Source: CAJLIR01 sp964408085 (GTDB lineage: Bacteria; Bacillota_I; Bacilli_A; RF39; UBA660). From it: 64,000 nt of DNA. Below are positions 43,046 through 53,976 of this stretch, piece after piece. Made by a program: the position numbers and the translations under genes. Location: assembly GCA_964408085.1 (NCBI GenBank), contig CAYOYB010000005.1, positions 76,447-140,446 on the forward strand. The letters are read 5' to 3'. Under the pieces are notes generated by a model. The model was not told the DNA's origin. It was given only the letters and a program-made list of their open reading frames with translations, and made no database searches. Every line of letters begins with the position of its first letter. Within the stretch, counting starts at the first letter, position 1.

Positions 43046-43204
43046 TAAAATATTTAACCCCCTAGGTATATTGACACAAATATCAAAATTAATTGTGGGA
43101 CTTTTTATCTCATAAAAAAATCAGTCATATTTCAGACTGACGTATATCTAAAGTTCAAACATATTTCTCAATAGTGTCAAAGAAGAATATATATAACAAC
43201 TTTA
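43046..43204. repeat. Dispersed intergenic repeat, copy B
   Basis: The longest clear copy: about 160 bases, shared with copy A over the first 105 bases and with copies C to E over the rest (AAGTTCAAAC, ATATAACAACTTTA). Embedded minus-strand terminator at 43121-43140 (TCAGTC/GACTGA, then T7). Lies 3' of the methyltransferase remnant. Confidence 0.78.
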
Positions 43205-43228
43205 TAAAGTATGCAGGTTTATTATAAT

Positions 43229-43663
43229 TTATATTTTTTTGGCATATATTATTTGCCAAAGTTTATTTCTTACCTCGTCTTGTTCTTTTTTATATCTCTT
43301 ATTTAAAATAGTGAAATTTGCTCCAAAAAGATCTTCAAACATTTTCTCTGTAAAACGATGTCTAAATCTTTTTTCTTTGTTTTTATAATCCGTTTTTTCT
43401 TCATACCCTTCAAAATCAGCCTTTTCTACTGTAGTTGTACATATTAATATTCCAGTATCTTTAAGCCATTTAGAAACTAACTCTAATAATTTTTTTGAAT
43501 CTTCCAACGGAAAATTGTGTATCATTGCTTCCATATAAATAAAATCAAATTGAAAATCACAATCACATTCCAATACATTTTTATTAATAATTTTATCTTT
43601 TGATGCTCTTTGAATACATAACTTGCACATTTTCTTAGACAATTCAATTGCTGTTACTATCAA
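43229..43663 (-). pseudogene. C-terminal part of a SAM-dependent methyltransferase
   Basis: 144 residues covering the second half of a class I Rossmann methyltransferase: FDFIYMEAMIHNFPLEDSKKLL, WLKDTGILICTTTVE and RFRHRFTEKMFEDLF. The N-terminal SAM-binding motif I (GxGxG) is missing, and the preceding 160 bases do not encode it in any frame I could see. The start MIVTAIELSKKMCKLC begins mid-fold. Most likely a 5'-truncated gene remnant. Repeat copy B follows it. Confidence 0.6.
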
Positions 43664-43823
43664 ACAAACTACAATTAATTATTCAAATATTTATAAGTTT
43701 AATTGGATTATTAATTTTAATGATGTATATTTTAAATATAATTATCATGTAAAATCTTGAACACAGCAATTTTATATAAATTATAATTTAGTATTTTTGG
43801 TATTATTATATTTAATAAGAGAA

Positions 43824-45530
43824 CTATTCCAACTTTAAACCTAATGATATGCAAAATATAACTGGATAGATATTAATGAATGGCAAACAATATCTTACAA
43901 AACCCATTGGTAAGCTTAAAAAAAGGCATATATACCAGAATAGTATGAATAAAATAGGTATCAATAATATATACTTTCTTTTATAAATCAATAAAAATGC
44001 TGATAATATTATAATAAACATTGGAAATGCACCTCTAGCACGAATATTGAAAAGAAATTTTTTAAGTCCTAAATCTACAATAGGATCAACAATATTGTTT
44101 AATACTGTTGCTTTTTGATCTATGGTACTATTTTTTAGACTAGAATTATACTCCCAATTATTTTTATAAAAATAGGAATACCATTCATTTTCATCTATTT
44201 CTATTTTCCATAAAATATTTGTTAAATCCAATAATGATTTTATATAAAAAATTGGATTATTTTTAAACAAATTATAATTAATCTTAATTAATCCTTCATA
44301 ATTGAATGTATAAACATTTTGATTATATAATGGATCACTAATCCTTGCTAAAGCATCTCCACTATACTTTTGAAAATTGTTAGCCATATATTCTATTGGT
44401 AAATATTTTTCTAAATAGTTTTTTTCATCTTCATTAAATTTATATTCAGCATTAACAAAAGCTCCAACTTGATATATCGGCACTGTATATACAACATTTT
44501 GAGGATAATCATACCCTTTCAGGATAGTAAAACCAATATATTGAATTATAAAATACGAGCCAAATGTCATAATCATAACGATTGCTAAAAATATAAAGTT
44601 AAAGTAACCTTTTTTAATGATTAAATAAACAGTTAACACCAAAAAGATAAATATCATTAAATACAACGCACCATGCCTAAATACAATTGTAACTATTGAA
44701 AAAACAATTAAATTAACAATAATTTTCGTTGTCAATTTATTTAAAGTTAAATAATCTATTATAGTTAAAATTAAATTACAAAATCCCAAACTGAATAATA
44801 AATCTTTTGTTATATATCTTAATTGATCAAAACCAACAATTGTAAATATATTTATAAAAAAGAATAATAACATTAATTTTTTACATTTTGTTTCTCTACC
44901 AATAATTTTTAAAGCATAATTACAAAAATAAATATAAAGTAAAAAATTAATTATAATTATAAAATATGGGTTATTGAATGTTATTCGACAAAAATATACT
45001 AAAAATGCTAATGCAAAAGTATGCCAATTACTCCAACCATGTTTTCCAGATTGCCAAACATCTGGAAAATCAGTATCATAAAATCCTGTACTTGTGCTTC
45101 CTATAAAAATTATACTAATAAATAAAATTAGAAACATTATAATATACCTAAATTTTTTTATATCATTTGTATTTGTACATTGATATAAAAAAAGCAATAA
45201 AAATATAACCATTAAAGAAAAAAATAATGAAATTATAAAAATAGTTTTCAAAAAGAAATTATTTAAGAAGTGAAAACTATTTAAACACGAACTAATAGGC
45301 AACATTGTAAAAAATAAACAACATAAAATTATAGATAATAATATAGATTCTTTCTTTATTTGTAAATTAATGATACTTTCTTTTTTCATTATCATGAATA
45401 TTTCAAAAACTAAAATAATCAGCGTAGGAAATAAAACTCGTTCTTCATATTGATTAAATAGATTAAAAATACAAAAAACAATAGAAATAATATTTAAACT
45501 GTTTAAAATTATATAAAATTTATTTCTCAT
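43824..45530 (-). CDS. Polytopic membrane protein, GT-C/DUF6020-like
   Basis: 568 residues with about 12 transmembrane helices. An external loop after helix 4 holds GFYDTDFPDVWQSGKHGWSNWHTFAL, and the last helix is preceded by LPMGFVRYCLPFINIYP. Both are typical of large GT-C-like or DUF6020-type proteins that may transfer sugars from lipid carriers. It is the last gene of the 14-kb surface-glycan block and starts 12 bases from the next upstream frame. Substrate unknown. Confidence 0.72.
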   Translation of the reverse strand: MRNKFYIILNSLNIISIVFCIFNLFNQYEERVLFPTLIILVFEIFMIMKKESIINLQIKKESILLSIILCCLFFTMLPISSCLNSFHFLNNFFLKTIFIISLFFSLMVIFLLLFLYQCTNTNDIKKFRYIIMFLILFISIIFIGSTSTGFYDTDFPDVWQSGKHGWSNWHTFALAFLVYFCRITFNNPYFIIIINFLLYIYFCNYALKIIGRETKCKKLMLLFFFINIFTIVGFDQLRYITKDLLFSLGFCNLILTIIDYLTLNKLTTKIIVNLIVFSIVTIVFRHGALYLMIFIFLVLTVYLIIKKGYFNFIFLAIVMIMTFGSYFIIQYIGFTILKGYDYPQNVVYTVPIYQVGAFVNAEYKFNEDEKNYLEKYLPIEYMANNFQKYSGDALARISDPLYNQNVYTFNYEGLIKINYNLFKNNPIFYIKSLLDLTNILWKIEIDENEWYSYFYKNNWEYNSSLKNSTIDQKATVLNNIVDPIVDLGLKKFLFNIRARGAFPMFIIILSAFLLIYKRKYILLIPILFILFWYICLFLSLPMGFVRYCLPFINIYPVIFCISLGLKLE

Positions 45531-45542
45531 ATATCAGCCTCG

Positions 45543-47462
45543 TTAATGCTTTATTATAATCATACCATCTGTAAAATCAATAAACTCACAATTAATACAA
45601 CTAGACCTATCTATCGCATCATATATATTTTTTTTATTTATTGTATAATCTTTTTTAAAATTAGAATCCCATCTTCTTTGAACCTCAAATGGAATGACCG
45701 AATTATAATTCATATATTTTAGAACATCAAAATCTCTATAAAATATTACAAAATAATTATATTTATTATTTATATTTTTATAATTTTGGTCTTCTAATGG
45801 ATCAAAAAAGTTACCATTTTTTAATATATAATCAAATAATTCATTTTCTGGATAATCCAATTTTTCGTTCCAAAAATATGCATTTAGCCACATCCTTTGA
45901 TGATTAAAAGTTTGAGAAAAATTATTTATTACATTTGTTGCACCTATTTCATATAATTTTCTAAACATATCAATTTCTTCTAATGTAAATTGAATATGTG
46001 AATGATCAATTTTGTCTATATTATAAGAATAGATATTTAAAACATTGGTTGACTCAATTCTATTACCCCACAATTCATTCATATCATATAATTTATCTTC
46101 AACCTTAAAAATTATACATAAAAATACAAATAGGTATATAAGCATAAATATGTATTTAAATGCTTTTTCTAAATACTGTTCTTCAAAGGAATTAAACACT
46201 AGAATAAATGATAATAACCATAATAGATAAAATAATTTTGACGCATAGTAATGTACTGCTAAATTAAAAAATGATAATATAATAATTACTAAAATAGACC
46301 CTAATACCATAAAAAATAAATAAATTTCGAAATTAATATTTTTATTTTTCAATTTATTAAATATATAATATATAATTAATGGTAAAAAAATTAGAAAATT
46401 AGAAAGCCAACTATTTTAGAAATAACCATCTAGCGTTAACTGATAAAATATACTATGTTGATTTATGTCAATATAAGGAATAAAAAAGTATAAAACCGTT
46501 AAAATAATTGGAATCCCTTCTATTAACAATAATCTTTTTATAATTTGTTTTTTTGTTAATACTTTTTTATATTTATACATTAAATAAATTGTCTCAGGTA
46601 TAGCAATAATAGGAGCATAAAGATAATAAGTAAAACATATACCAATATTAATTAATGTTATTAAAATAAAAATATAATTTTCTTTAATTTGTTTATTATC
46701 TAAGAATTTAAATAATAGGATTAAAACAATAAATAAAGTAACAACATGGCCAGAATAGAAAAATCCAAAAATCATACTATTTAAAGGATACCCCATTAAA
46801 TACATAATACTACCTATAATAGATATTAAGAAATTATTTTTCTTATACATTGAACTTACAAAAAAATAGAATATTACACCAGCCATAAATAACATAAACA
46901 AATCAAAAAATATATAAATTGCATACAAGTTAATATAACCGACCATTGGATAAGTAATTTTAAACAATATTCCTGCATTTACATATGATCCAAAAACTCT
47001 AGCAGAAAAATCGATTGCTGTATCAGCCTTGTTTAATAAAATCGATTCTCTAAAAAAATCCATCGATGTCCAAAAATGTGTACCAGGATCAACTGTTTCA
47101 TAAACAATTTTAAAAGGAAAGCCAAAACGCAAATAACCTATTATAATAACTAATAATGCAAGTATTATCACTGATATTATATCTAATTTTTTTATATAAT
47201 ATTTTTGAATTAATCGCTTTCTAATTAAAAAGAAATATAATAAAATTGATATAATAAAATTAACTATGATTAACGTTATCAATGTACTATGGATATATAG
47301 CGCACTCAAAATATATACTATTACTGCATTATAGCAAAACATAAACATAATGGAAATAAAAATCCATAGTAATAAATTTTGTTTTTCATCGCTTTTCTTT
47401 ATTAGCAAAAATATTGTTAATAAAACGATGATTGATATTAAATAAATAATTGATTGAATCAT
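45543..47462 (-). pseudogene. GT-C-like membrane protein interrupted by one in-frame TAA
   Basis: One gene of about 640 codons, broken by a single TAA at 46418-46416. Upstream frame 47462-46416, starting at MIQSIIYLISII, ends ...LDGYF; the reading then continues in frame as NSWLSNFLIFLPLII into the segment at 46352-45543. The neighbour at 49236-50996 is a full-length paralog and has LDGYFYND where this gene has LDGYF-stop-NS, so a Tyr codon became TAA. The N part has about 9 helices; the C part has an extracellular domain. It may be a recent pseudogene, a sequencing error or two split proteins. Confidence 0.78.
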
Positions 47463-47517
47463 ATAAAGTACCATACCTTTCACTCAATTTAAATTTGTTA
47501 ATTTTTAAATTATATTC

Positions 47518-49224
47518 CTAGTATTGATTATAACCATTTGTATAAATTACATCATTACAATTTATATAAGGAGTTACCTCATTATTTTCAATTATAACAT
47601 AACCTTTACAACTTAATAGAAAAACACTATCAGAATTTATTGTATCAATTAAATCACGAATATCTACTTTAGTTTTAGAAGTAATCATATTTTTAATTGC
47701 ATATTCTTTTCCATAAGATATAGACTTATGATAAAGTTCATTATATATGTTTTGAAAAAACTCATTATCATTAAAATTATTTTTATTAATCGATTGACCT
47801 AAAAGTAAAAAAGTACTTAATATTATTAATAGACAAATAAATATTTTTAATCTTTTTTCTAACTTTAATACCACAATCAAAGCTATACAAATTAATATAA
47901 AGATAAAATTAAATTTATATAATATAAAGAACAAAATTGAAATAATTATCAATACCCAATTGTTTAAATCTAACTTATCTACTTTATCTTCTATTTGAAT
48001 GTTTAACAAAACGAATACAATAACAAATAATGAAAAAATAGATATAGAGAATAGTCTTGATATCATCCAATAATGAACAGCACTATGATTATTACATACA
48101 AACATCCACACAAAGGGCATCATAAAAATTAATAATATTGGTGATATTATTTTTACTTTTTCTGTAATTTTTTTTCTCATCTTTATTATTATTAAAGAAA
48201 AAGTAACAAGGCATAAAATAATATTTAGTTTATTTTGAAAAAAATAAGTTAAATTCAACTTTAATATATCAAAATAACTAAATGAAAAAGTTATTCCAAG
48301 CCTTTGACTTACAGATAAAAACGCATCTTCTATAAAATTTGTTCCTACAAATATAGTCCCAATAACCCATTTTATTATATAAAATAAAACATAGCCGACA
48401 AGCCAAAGGATTGAATTCTTTATAATCATTACAATATTTTGTTTATAATTCATATATTTACCATTCTTAAATTCTAGTGCACACAATATTAATAAAGGAT
48501 AACATAATGTAATTAGTGGAAAACTAATATACATGAAATAAGATGATAAACATCCAAAAATATAAAAATATAAATTACTATTAAAATTATTATTTTTATA
48601 TTTTAATAAAATAATTATATTAAAAATTATCATTGGTATTATTGTAAAGAAATATTGATAACACGCACTAAATATATATATATTTAATGATATTAAACTT
48701 AAAATATATATAATTAAAAATTGCCATTTTAGTTTTTTTAATACTAATACACAAGATATAACAATTAATATTATTCCAATTATTGTTAAAAAAATTAAAG
48801 ATTCTTGATATGTAAAAAATCTCAATAATGGTTTTAAAATACTTTGGCATCCATGCCAATATCTTCCATATAAAATGGAGTCATGATTTTGCGAATTTAG
48901 GGATGCCACTAAGTTGTCATATTGATTCCAATATATCTCTTTATCTCCATATTTTTCAACATATAAGATTCCATATTCGTTTCCAAATGCCCTTTTTATA
49001 ATTGAATCTTTGTTATTATATGAAATAACATTTAATATTATCATATCTGTATAATTATCAATATCAAGATTATATTTTTTATTAGCTAAAAAATTATAGT
49101 TCACTAAACTTTTTGATATATTATTTTTTATTTTTAGATCATCCAAAAGAAATGTCGATAATAATAAAAGAACAAAACTTGATAGAACTATAAGGGTCGT
49201 TAATATATATTTTTTCATTTTCAC
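47518..49224 (-). CDS. Polytopic membrane protein, putative glycosyltransferase-like
   Basis: 568 residues: one N-terminal helix, an extracellular stretch to about residue 130 with ILYGRYWHGCQSILKPLLRFF, about ten helices, then a C-terminal external tail of about 90 residues. The RYWHGCQ segment before the helices recalls polysaccharide-related membrane proteins of Firmicutes. I cannot name the family. It sits between two paralogous GT-C-like genes with gaps of 55 and 11 bases, so it belongs to one transcription unit. Confidence 0.68.
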   Translation of the reverse strand: MKMKKYILTTLIVLSSFVLLLLSTFLLDDLKIKNNISKSLVNYNFLANKKYNLDIDNYTDMIILNVISYNNKDSIIKRAFGNEYGILYVEKYGDKEIYWNQYDNLVASLNSQNHDSILYGRYWHGCQSILKPLLRFFTYQESLIFLTIIGIILIVISCVLVLKKLKWQFLIIYILSLISLNIYIFSACYQYFFTIIPMIIFNIIILLKYKNNNFNSNLYFYIFGCLSSYFMYISFPLITLCYPLLILCALEFKNGKYMNYKQNIVMIIKNSILWLVGYVLFYIIKWVIGTIFVGTNFIEDAFLSVSQRLGITFSFSYFDILKLNLTYFFQNKLNIILCLVTFSLIIIKMRKKITEKVKIISPILLIFMMPFVWMFVCNNHSAVHYWMISRLFSISIFSLFVIVFVLLNIQIEDKVDKLDLNNWVLIIISILFFILYKFNFIFILICIALIVVLKLEKRLKIFICLLIILSTFLLLGQSINKNNFNDNEFFQNIYNELYHKSISYGKEYAIKNMITSKTKVDIRDLIDTINSDSVFLLSCKGYVIIENNEVTPYINCNDVIYTNGYNQY

Positions 49225-49235
49225 ACATCCTTATA

Positions 49236-50996
49236 TCATTCAATAGTTACAATAATAATATTATTATTTTTAGAATTATCTATTGATTTTAAAATATTGG
49301 TATCTATATATGATTTTCGAGTAAATATGATATATTTTTTGTTTGTATAAGAGTAATTATTGTAATATAAATATGTATTTATATCAACATTATATAAATT
49401 TTTAACGCATTCATAAGTTTGATTAACTGGGCAATTTACCTTATTTATCTGCCAAAAATTTATTAACCATAGTATTTGTTCTACTTCAGCATTAGTAATA
49501 AAATCATTATCAATTTCCTTTGCTATTTTTTTTACATCAACTATTTCATCTGGTGTAAATAATACACGTGGATTTTTCATTAAATTCATATTATAACTAT
49601 AAACATTAAATAACATACTCGGAGTTGTTTTATTCCATTCACCACTATTTAGGTTAATTATCTTATTTTCAATATTTGTAATAGATAAAATAATTGTAAA
49701 TACCATGAATATTGCATAATTTTTAAAGATAAATTTTTCTTGCTCATAGTATTGGTCATAAGTTTTAAATAATATTACAAAACAAATAATCCATAATATA
49801 TAATAATATTTTGAAACATAATATGGCATTATTAAATGTAACAGCATACAAATATTTAATACTACCATAAGAGCTAATAGACCAATAATCATAATCAGTT
49901 CAAAATCCAATTTTTTTTCTCTAAATTTGCGGAAAAAATAGTAACTTATAATTGGTAAAAATAACAATGAATTACCCAAAACATCATTATAAAAATAGCC
50001 ATCCAATTGACTTTGGTTTATTAAATCCATATTAGAATTATTAAAAGTTGGTATAATAAAATAAATAAAGCCTAAAATTATTGGAATTCCAAAAATGAAA
50101 AAATATTTTTTAATAATATTCTTTGTTTTTATAAAATAAATAAACTCAGCTAAAAAAACAAATGGAATATAAAGATAATATGTGAATGTTAAACCAATAT
50201 TTAAAAGAAACAACATAAAAAACGCAATATTATCAAACTTAAATTCTCTAATAATTATCATCGTAGTAATAATTATACATGAAGCATGTCCAACATAGAA
50301 GAATCCTATTAAAAAATTATTAAGTGGATAGCCAAGTAAAAATAATATTGTACCAACCAATCTTATTATTCTATTATTCTCATTATTAATTAAATAATAG
50401 AATAAAATTGCTGTCATAAATAATGTTAAGATATCGTATAAAATATAAATATTATAAAAATTATTTTCAGCAATAAATGGAGCAAAAAATTTAAAGATTA
50501 AACCTAAATTAGTATAAGAAGCAAACCTCCATGTTACAAAATTAAATGCAGTTTTATCCTGCGCAAAATTCAATAAAACTGATTCTTTATAAAAACTATA
50601 AGAACTTTGAAAATGGACAGCTGGATCTAAGGTTTGATATGTTATAGAAAATGGAAAACCAAACCTTATGAATGATATGATTAATACAATTATAAAAATG
50701 ATTAGTATGAATATTAAATCTCTTTTATTAAAATAATATTTTTGCTTTTCTTTTTTTAAAAAGAAAAAGTATATAAATAAGCTAGTTAAGATATAAATTA
50801 TGCTTATAGTCAAAAGAGTTATTGGAATTTTAATATAGCTTAAAATATAAGCAAGCAACGAATTGAAACAAAATAATAATATTAGAGATATAAACATCCA
50901 TTTAATAATATTTAGTTTATTAGCGCTTTTTTTGATTAGTAAAAAAGCAATTATTAATATAATAGAAGATACAATATATAAAATACTATTTAACAT
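49236..50996 (-). CDS. GT-C-like membrane protein, intact paralog of the interrupted gene
   Basis: About 586 residues. The start is ATG 50996 (MLNSILYIVSS) after AGAGG rather than the longer frame, because the paralog begins at the same place. About 12 helices with IRFGFPFSITYQTLDPAVHFQSS in the first large external loop, where acidic residues are common in GT-C enzymes. A soluble C-terminal domain of about 150 residues follows (LFNVYSYNMNLMKN, LFTPDEIVDVKKIAKEI). It overlaps the upstream gene by 11 bases. Likely role: sugar transfer or export for a surface glycan. Confidence 0.72.
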   Translation of the reverse strand: MLNSILYIVSSIILIIAFLLIKKSANKLNIIKWMFISLILLFCFNSLLAYILSYIKIPITLLTISIIYILTSLFIYFFFLKKEKQKYYFNKRDLIFILIIFIIVLIISFIRFGFPFSITYQTLDPAVHFQSSYSFYKESVLLNFAQDKTAFNFVTWRFASYTNLGLIFKFFAPFIAENNFYNIYILYDILTLFMTAILFYYLINNENNRIIRLVGTILFLLGYPLNNFLIGFFYVGHASCIIITTMIIIREFKFDNIAFFMLFLLNIGLTFTYYLYIPFVFLAEFIYFIKTKNIIKKYFFIFGIPIILGFIYFIIPTFNNSNMDLINQSQLDGYFYNDVLGNSLLFLPIISYYFFRKFREKKLDFELIMIIGLLALMVVLNICMLLHLIMPYYVSKYYYILWIICFVILFKTYDQYYEQEKFIFKNYAIFMVFTIILSITNIENKIINLNSGEWNKTTPSMLFNVYSYNMNLMKNPRVLFTPDEIVDVKKIAKEIDNDFITNAEVEQILWLINFWQINKVNCPVNQTYECVKNLYNVDINTYLYYNNYSYTNKKYIIFTRKSYIDTNILKSIDNSKNNNIIIVTIE

Positions 50997-52737
50997 AATA
51001 ATCATCCTCTGTCTTAATATAAACATTATCCATATTTATTTGATAATATAATTCATAAAACTTATTTAAATAAAAACCATAATAACTCATTTTTTTATTC
51101 CATCTCGTATATATACTGTGCCATGTATATAATTTATCTTTATCTGGTATTACATCGACCTTAATAATATTAGTTGAATTAACATTACTCAATATTTTGT
51201 CATTAGCACGATAAATTCTATCGTTTCTAACATAACCAAAAAAAGTAAAGATAATATTACCTATTAAGATAACATTCAATAGTATAGATATAAAAGTAAA
51301 GTTGCATTTAAAATTATTAAAGTATTTTTTTAATATAAATATTACTAATATAATGATTAACATAATTATTAACAAATATCTAAATGGTAAAATAATACCA
51401 ATAATTAATAATTCTTTTAGTGATATTTCTTTATTTTTTTGTACTATAATACAATATAAAGATATTAATAATATCGCTATAAGAAAAAATATATAATACC
51501 TTATTCCTATAAATCTAATAAGGATTGCTGTAATTATAGTTGGTATATATGCAATAACTAAAGATAAAAATAAAAATGATTGTTTTTTCCAAAAAACTTT
51601 AAAAGCCATATAAAATATACTTAGAGTAAGTAATAAATAATATATCATAATGGTAATCATACTAACATTCATAATAATTTGATTTGTTTTTGTAAAAGAA
51701 CTATAATCATACATTAAATATAAGGTATCAGAATTTTCATATAACTTTAAAATATTAATATCAAATAGATTCGATATTAGTATTAAGAGAAAATAGCTAA
51801 GTAAGATTATATATGGTAACTTTTTGACAAATCTATCCTTTTTATTTAATTCCGATAAATATTCCTTACTAATCAGTAATGAAAAAACAGAAATATACAC
51901 ACCCAATAATTTAGGATTAAAAAACCAATTGAAGAAACCATGTGTCTTGGCTAAAAATACTTGAAAATTCGTATACAATTGTAATTCTTCAATTAATGGC
52001 TCTGTTCTTAAAATATTTCCAGGTGCTAATAAAGAAATTACAAAACCAATTATCGAAATTAATAATAAAAACATAATTTGATAATTTTTCTGCTTTTTTT
52101 TCAAATATACAATTGTCATTATAAATAAAAAACAAATTAACATAAAACTTAATTGTTCTAATATAAATGTTTGTACAAAACATATAACACTTAAAAATAT
52201 CAATAAAATTAAAGGTATTTTTTTATTTTCCAAATAATTTTTATAAACAAAATATACTACTAATAACGTTAAGACGAATCCCCAAACATATAGTATACCA
52301 CCATATGCCCAATATAATGTTTCTCTAGATATATATACATTCATTCCAATTATTATTAAAGATAAATAGAATAAGTATTTTTTAAAATCAAAAGTCTTAA
52401 ATAATTTCAAAATTTTTAGACACAAATAAACTAGCGCAAAAATCATAATTGGATTTAAAAGCCTAAAAAATTGAATACCAAAAAATGATAATCCAAAAGA
52501 AACAATGAAATGTCCTACAATTCTACCAGACCATTCATTCCAAAAATAAGACATTTTATCTATGCTAAAATTCAACACATTCAAAAAGTTATGATTGTTA
52601 TGTAATGGATATAAAACCTCAAAATCATCACCATAAAAATGAACAAATTGCATTTGAATAAAGAAAAATGTATATAATAAAATTAATAATATTATATATT
52701 TATATTTAATGATAAAATTTGTAATTTGTTTCATCAC
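50986..52737 (-). CDS. Polytopic membrane protein, DUF6056/GtrII-like
   Basis: 583 residues with about 13 helices. After the first helix comes VHFYGDDFEVLYPL, then NEWSGRIVGHFIVSFGLSFFGIQFFRLLNP: an acidic pair and an SGR motif also present in the two genes at 53977 and 55685. This is the layout of GtrII/DUF6056-like glucosyltransferases, in which the acidic residues are catalytic candidates. A short soluble tail follows. Part of the surface-glycan block. Confidence 0.75.
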   Translation of the reverse strand: MMKQITNFIIKYKYIILLILLYTFFFIQMQFVHFYGDDFEVLYPLHNNHNFLNVLNFSIDKMSYFWNEWSGRIVGHFIVSFGLSFFGIQFFRLLNPIMIFALVYLCLKILKLFKTFDFKKYLFYLSLIIIGMNVYISRETLYWAYGGILYVWGFVLTLLVVYFVYKNYLENKKIPLILLIFLSVICFVQTFILEQLSFMLICFLFIMTIVYLKKKQKNYQIMFLLLISIIGFVISLLAPGNILRTEPLIEELQLYTNFQVFLAKTHGFFNWFFNPKLLGVYISVFSLLISKEYLSELNKKDRFVKKLPYIILLSYFLLILISNLFDINILKLYENSDTLYLMYDYSSFTKTNQIIMNVSMITIMIYYLLLTLSIFYMAFKVFWKKQSFLFLSLVIAYIPTIITAILIRFIGIRYYIFFLIAILLISLYCIIVQKNKEISLKELLIIGIILPFRYLLIIMLIIILVIFILKKYFNNFKCNFTFISILLNVILIGNIIFTFFGYVRNDRIYRANDKILSNVNSTNIIKVDVIPDKDKLYTWHSIYTRWNKKMSYYGFYLNKFYELYYQINMDNVYIKTEDDYYVK

Positions 52738-52749
52738 ATCACATCTCTT

Positions 52750-53676
52750 CTATTTACCTTTCAATTTATTTTTTATACGTTTTCGTCTAGTCCCAATATC
52801 ATTAAAATCACAATATTGACAAAATTCATTATTATTTCTACCTTTAAGCATTTTTATTCTTAACTCTGTAAATTTATTATTATTAAAAATATCAATTATA
52901 TTATTTTCATTAACATTTCCTAAATTAGTAACCTCTTTTGTATCGCAGCAACAAATTCCAACAATACCATCTGGGAAAACATTTAAATCTGTATAAGGAA
53001 TTGAACAATATGAATTAATTAACTTATATCCCTTTTTATTTGGTGATGAATTAGCTCGATTACTTAAAACCTCATTAGAATAACGTAAATTAATTTGTAT
53101 TTTAAAATTTAGTTTTCTATTTTTTAAGTACTTATAAATTTTCGCATTTCTAGTATTTAATCGATATTTAGTACTATAATTATTAATTATTAATTCATCT
53201 AAAAGATGATAATCAATAATTTCTTGTATTTTTTTTATATCAAGTAAACTACCGTTAGTATAAAGATATGAATAAGCATTAGGAATTTTTTTTCTTATAT
53301 ATTTTAGTTTAGGAATTAAATTTTTATCTAAAAATGGTTCATTATTAATATTTAATGTTATAACACCATCATAGTTAATTTTAGCTAAATCATCAATGAT
53401 TTTTTTAAAAGTTTTTTCCTCCATCACCTTTGTTTTTCTTGTATCTTGTTTTATATTACAACAACAAAACGAACATAATCCATTACACTTACTAATTGTT
53501 TCAATATTAACAAAAAGTGGTATAATTTGAGTATTAGATAATATCATATATTTTTTATTAGGAAAATTTGACAATTTTCTTTGTAGAAAAAGATAAGCAT
53601 TACTACAAAAATTTGGAATATATTTTCTTAAATAAAATCCCAGTATTCCTCCATATGATTTAACTTTTATTCTCAT
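52750..53676 (-). CDS. Radical SAM/SPASM protein in the glycan block
   Basis: About 308 residues from ATG 53676 (MRIKVKSYGG). The cluster motif is ISKCNGLCSFCCCN; ITLNINNEPFLD stands for the GGE-like motif; the C-terminal GICCCDTKEVTNLGNV, NDIF-like spacing and FCQYCDF give the extra cysteines of a SPASM domain for auxiliary Fe-S clusters. Radical SAM/SPASM enzymes occur in polysaccharide clusters as epimerases, dehydrogenases or peptide modifiers. It starts a subset with 12-base spacing to the DUF6056-like gene. Confidence 0.82.
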   Translation of the reverse strand: MRIKVKSYGGILGFYLRKYIPNFCSNAYLFLQRKLSNFPNKKYMILSNTQIIPLFVNIETISKCNGLCSFCCCNIKQDTRKTKVMEEKTFKKIIDDLAKINYDGVITLNINNEPFLDKNLIPKLKYIRKKIPNAYSYLYTNGSLLDIKKIQEIIDYHLLDELIINNYSTKYRLNTRNAKIYKYLKNRKLNFKIQINLRYSNEVLSNRANSSPNKKGYKLINSYCSIPYTDLNVFPDGIVGICCCDTKEVTNLGNVNENNIIDIFNNNKFTELRIKMLKGRNNNEFCQYCDFNDIGTRRKRIKNKLKGK

Positions 53677-53685
53677 TCCTACCAA

Positions 53686-53976
53686 ATCCTAACTTATATA
53701 TATATTATCAAAAAATGTCGTAAAAATAAATACCTTGAATTATAGATTAAGATAGAACTATAAAACTGATGTAACTATTAAGACTTACATATACTGACAT
53801 GAAAAGAAATTTATAAAATTGGCTATTTAAAATTTTTATCAAATCCAAAAATTTTAGAACAAGAATTTTTTATAAAATCACCTATCTTTTCCAATTTTAT
53901 ATCACAAACTTCTTAAAATTATATTGTAAAAGCATTATAGCAATTATATATTTTAAATTCAATTAAATAATCACTA
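53686..53976. other. Gap of 290 bases inside the glycan block
   Basis: AT-rich. Minus-strand TATAAT-like sequences occur near 53935 and 53910 and a GATAGGTG precedes a 15-codon frame, but nothing convincing as a gene. It probably carries the promoter for the radical-SAM gene. Confidence 0.35.

Noticed and set aside
43664..43823. Missing 5' half of the methyltransferase
   Set aside because: Read in all minus-strand frames; no SAM-binding GxGxG motif could be found, so the gene is called truncated instead of frameshifted.
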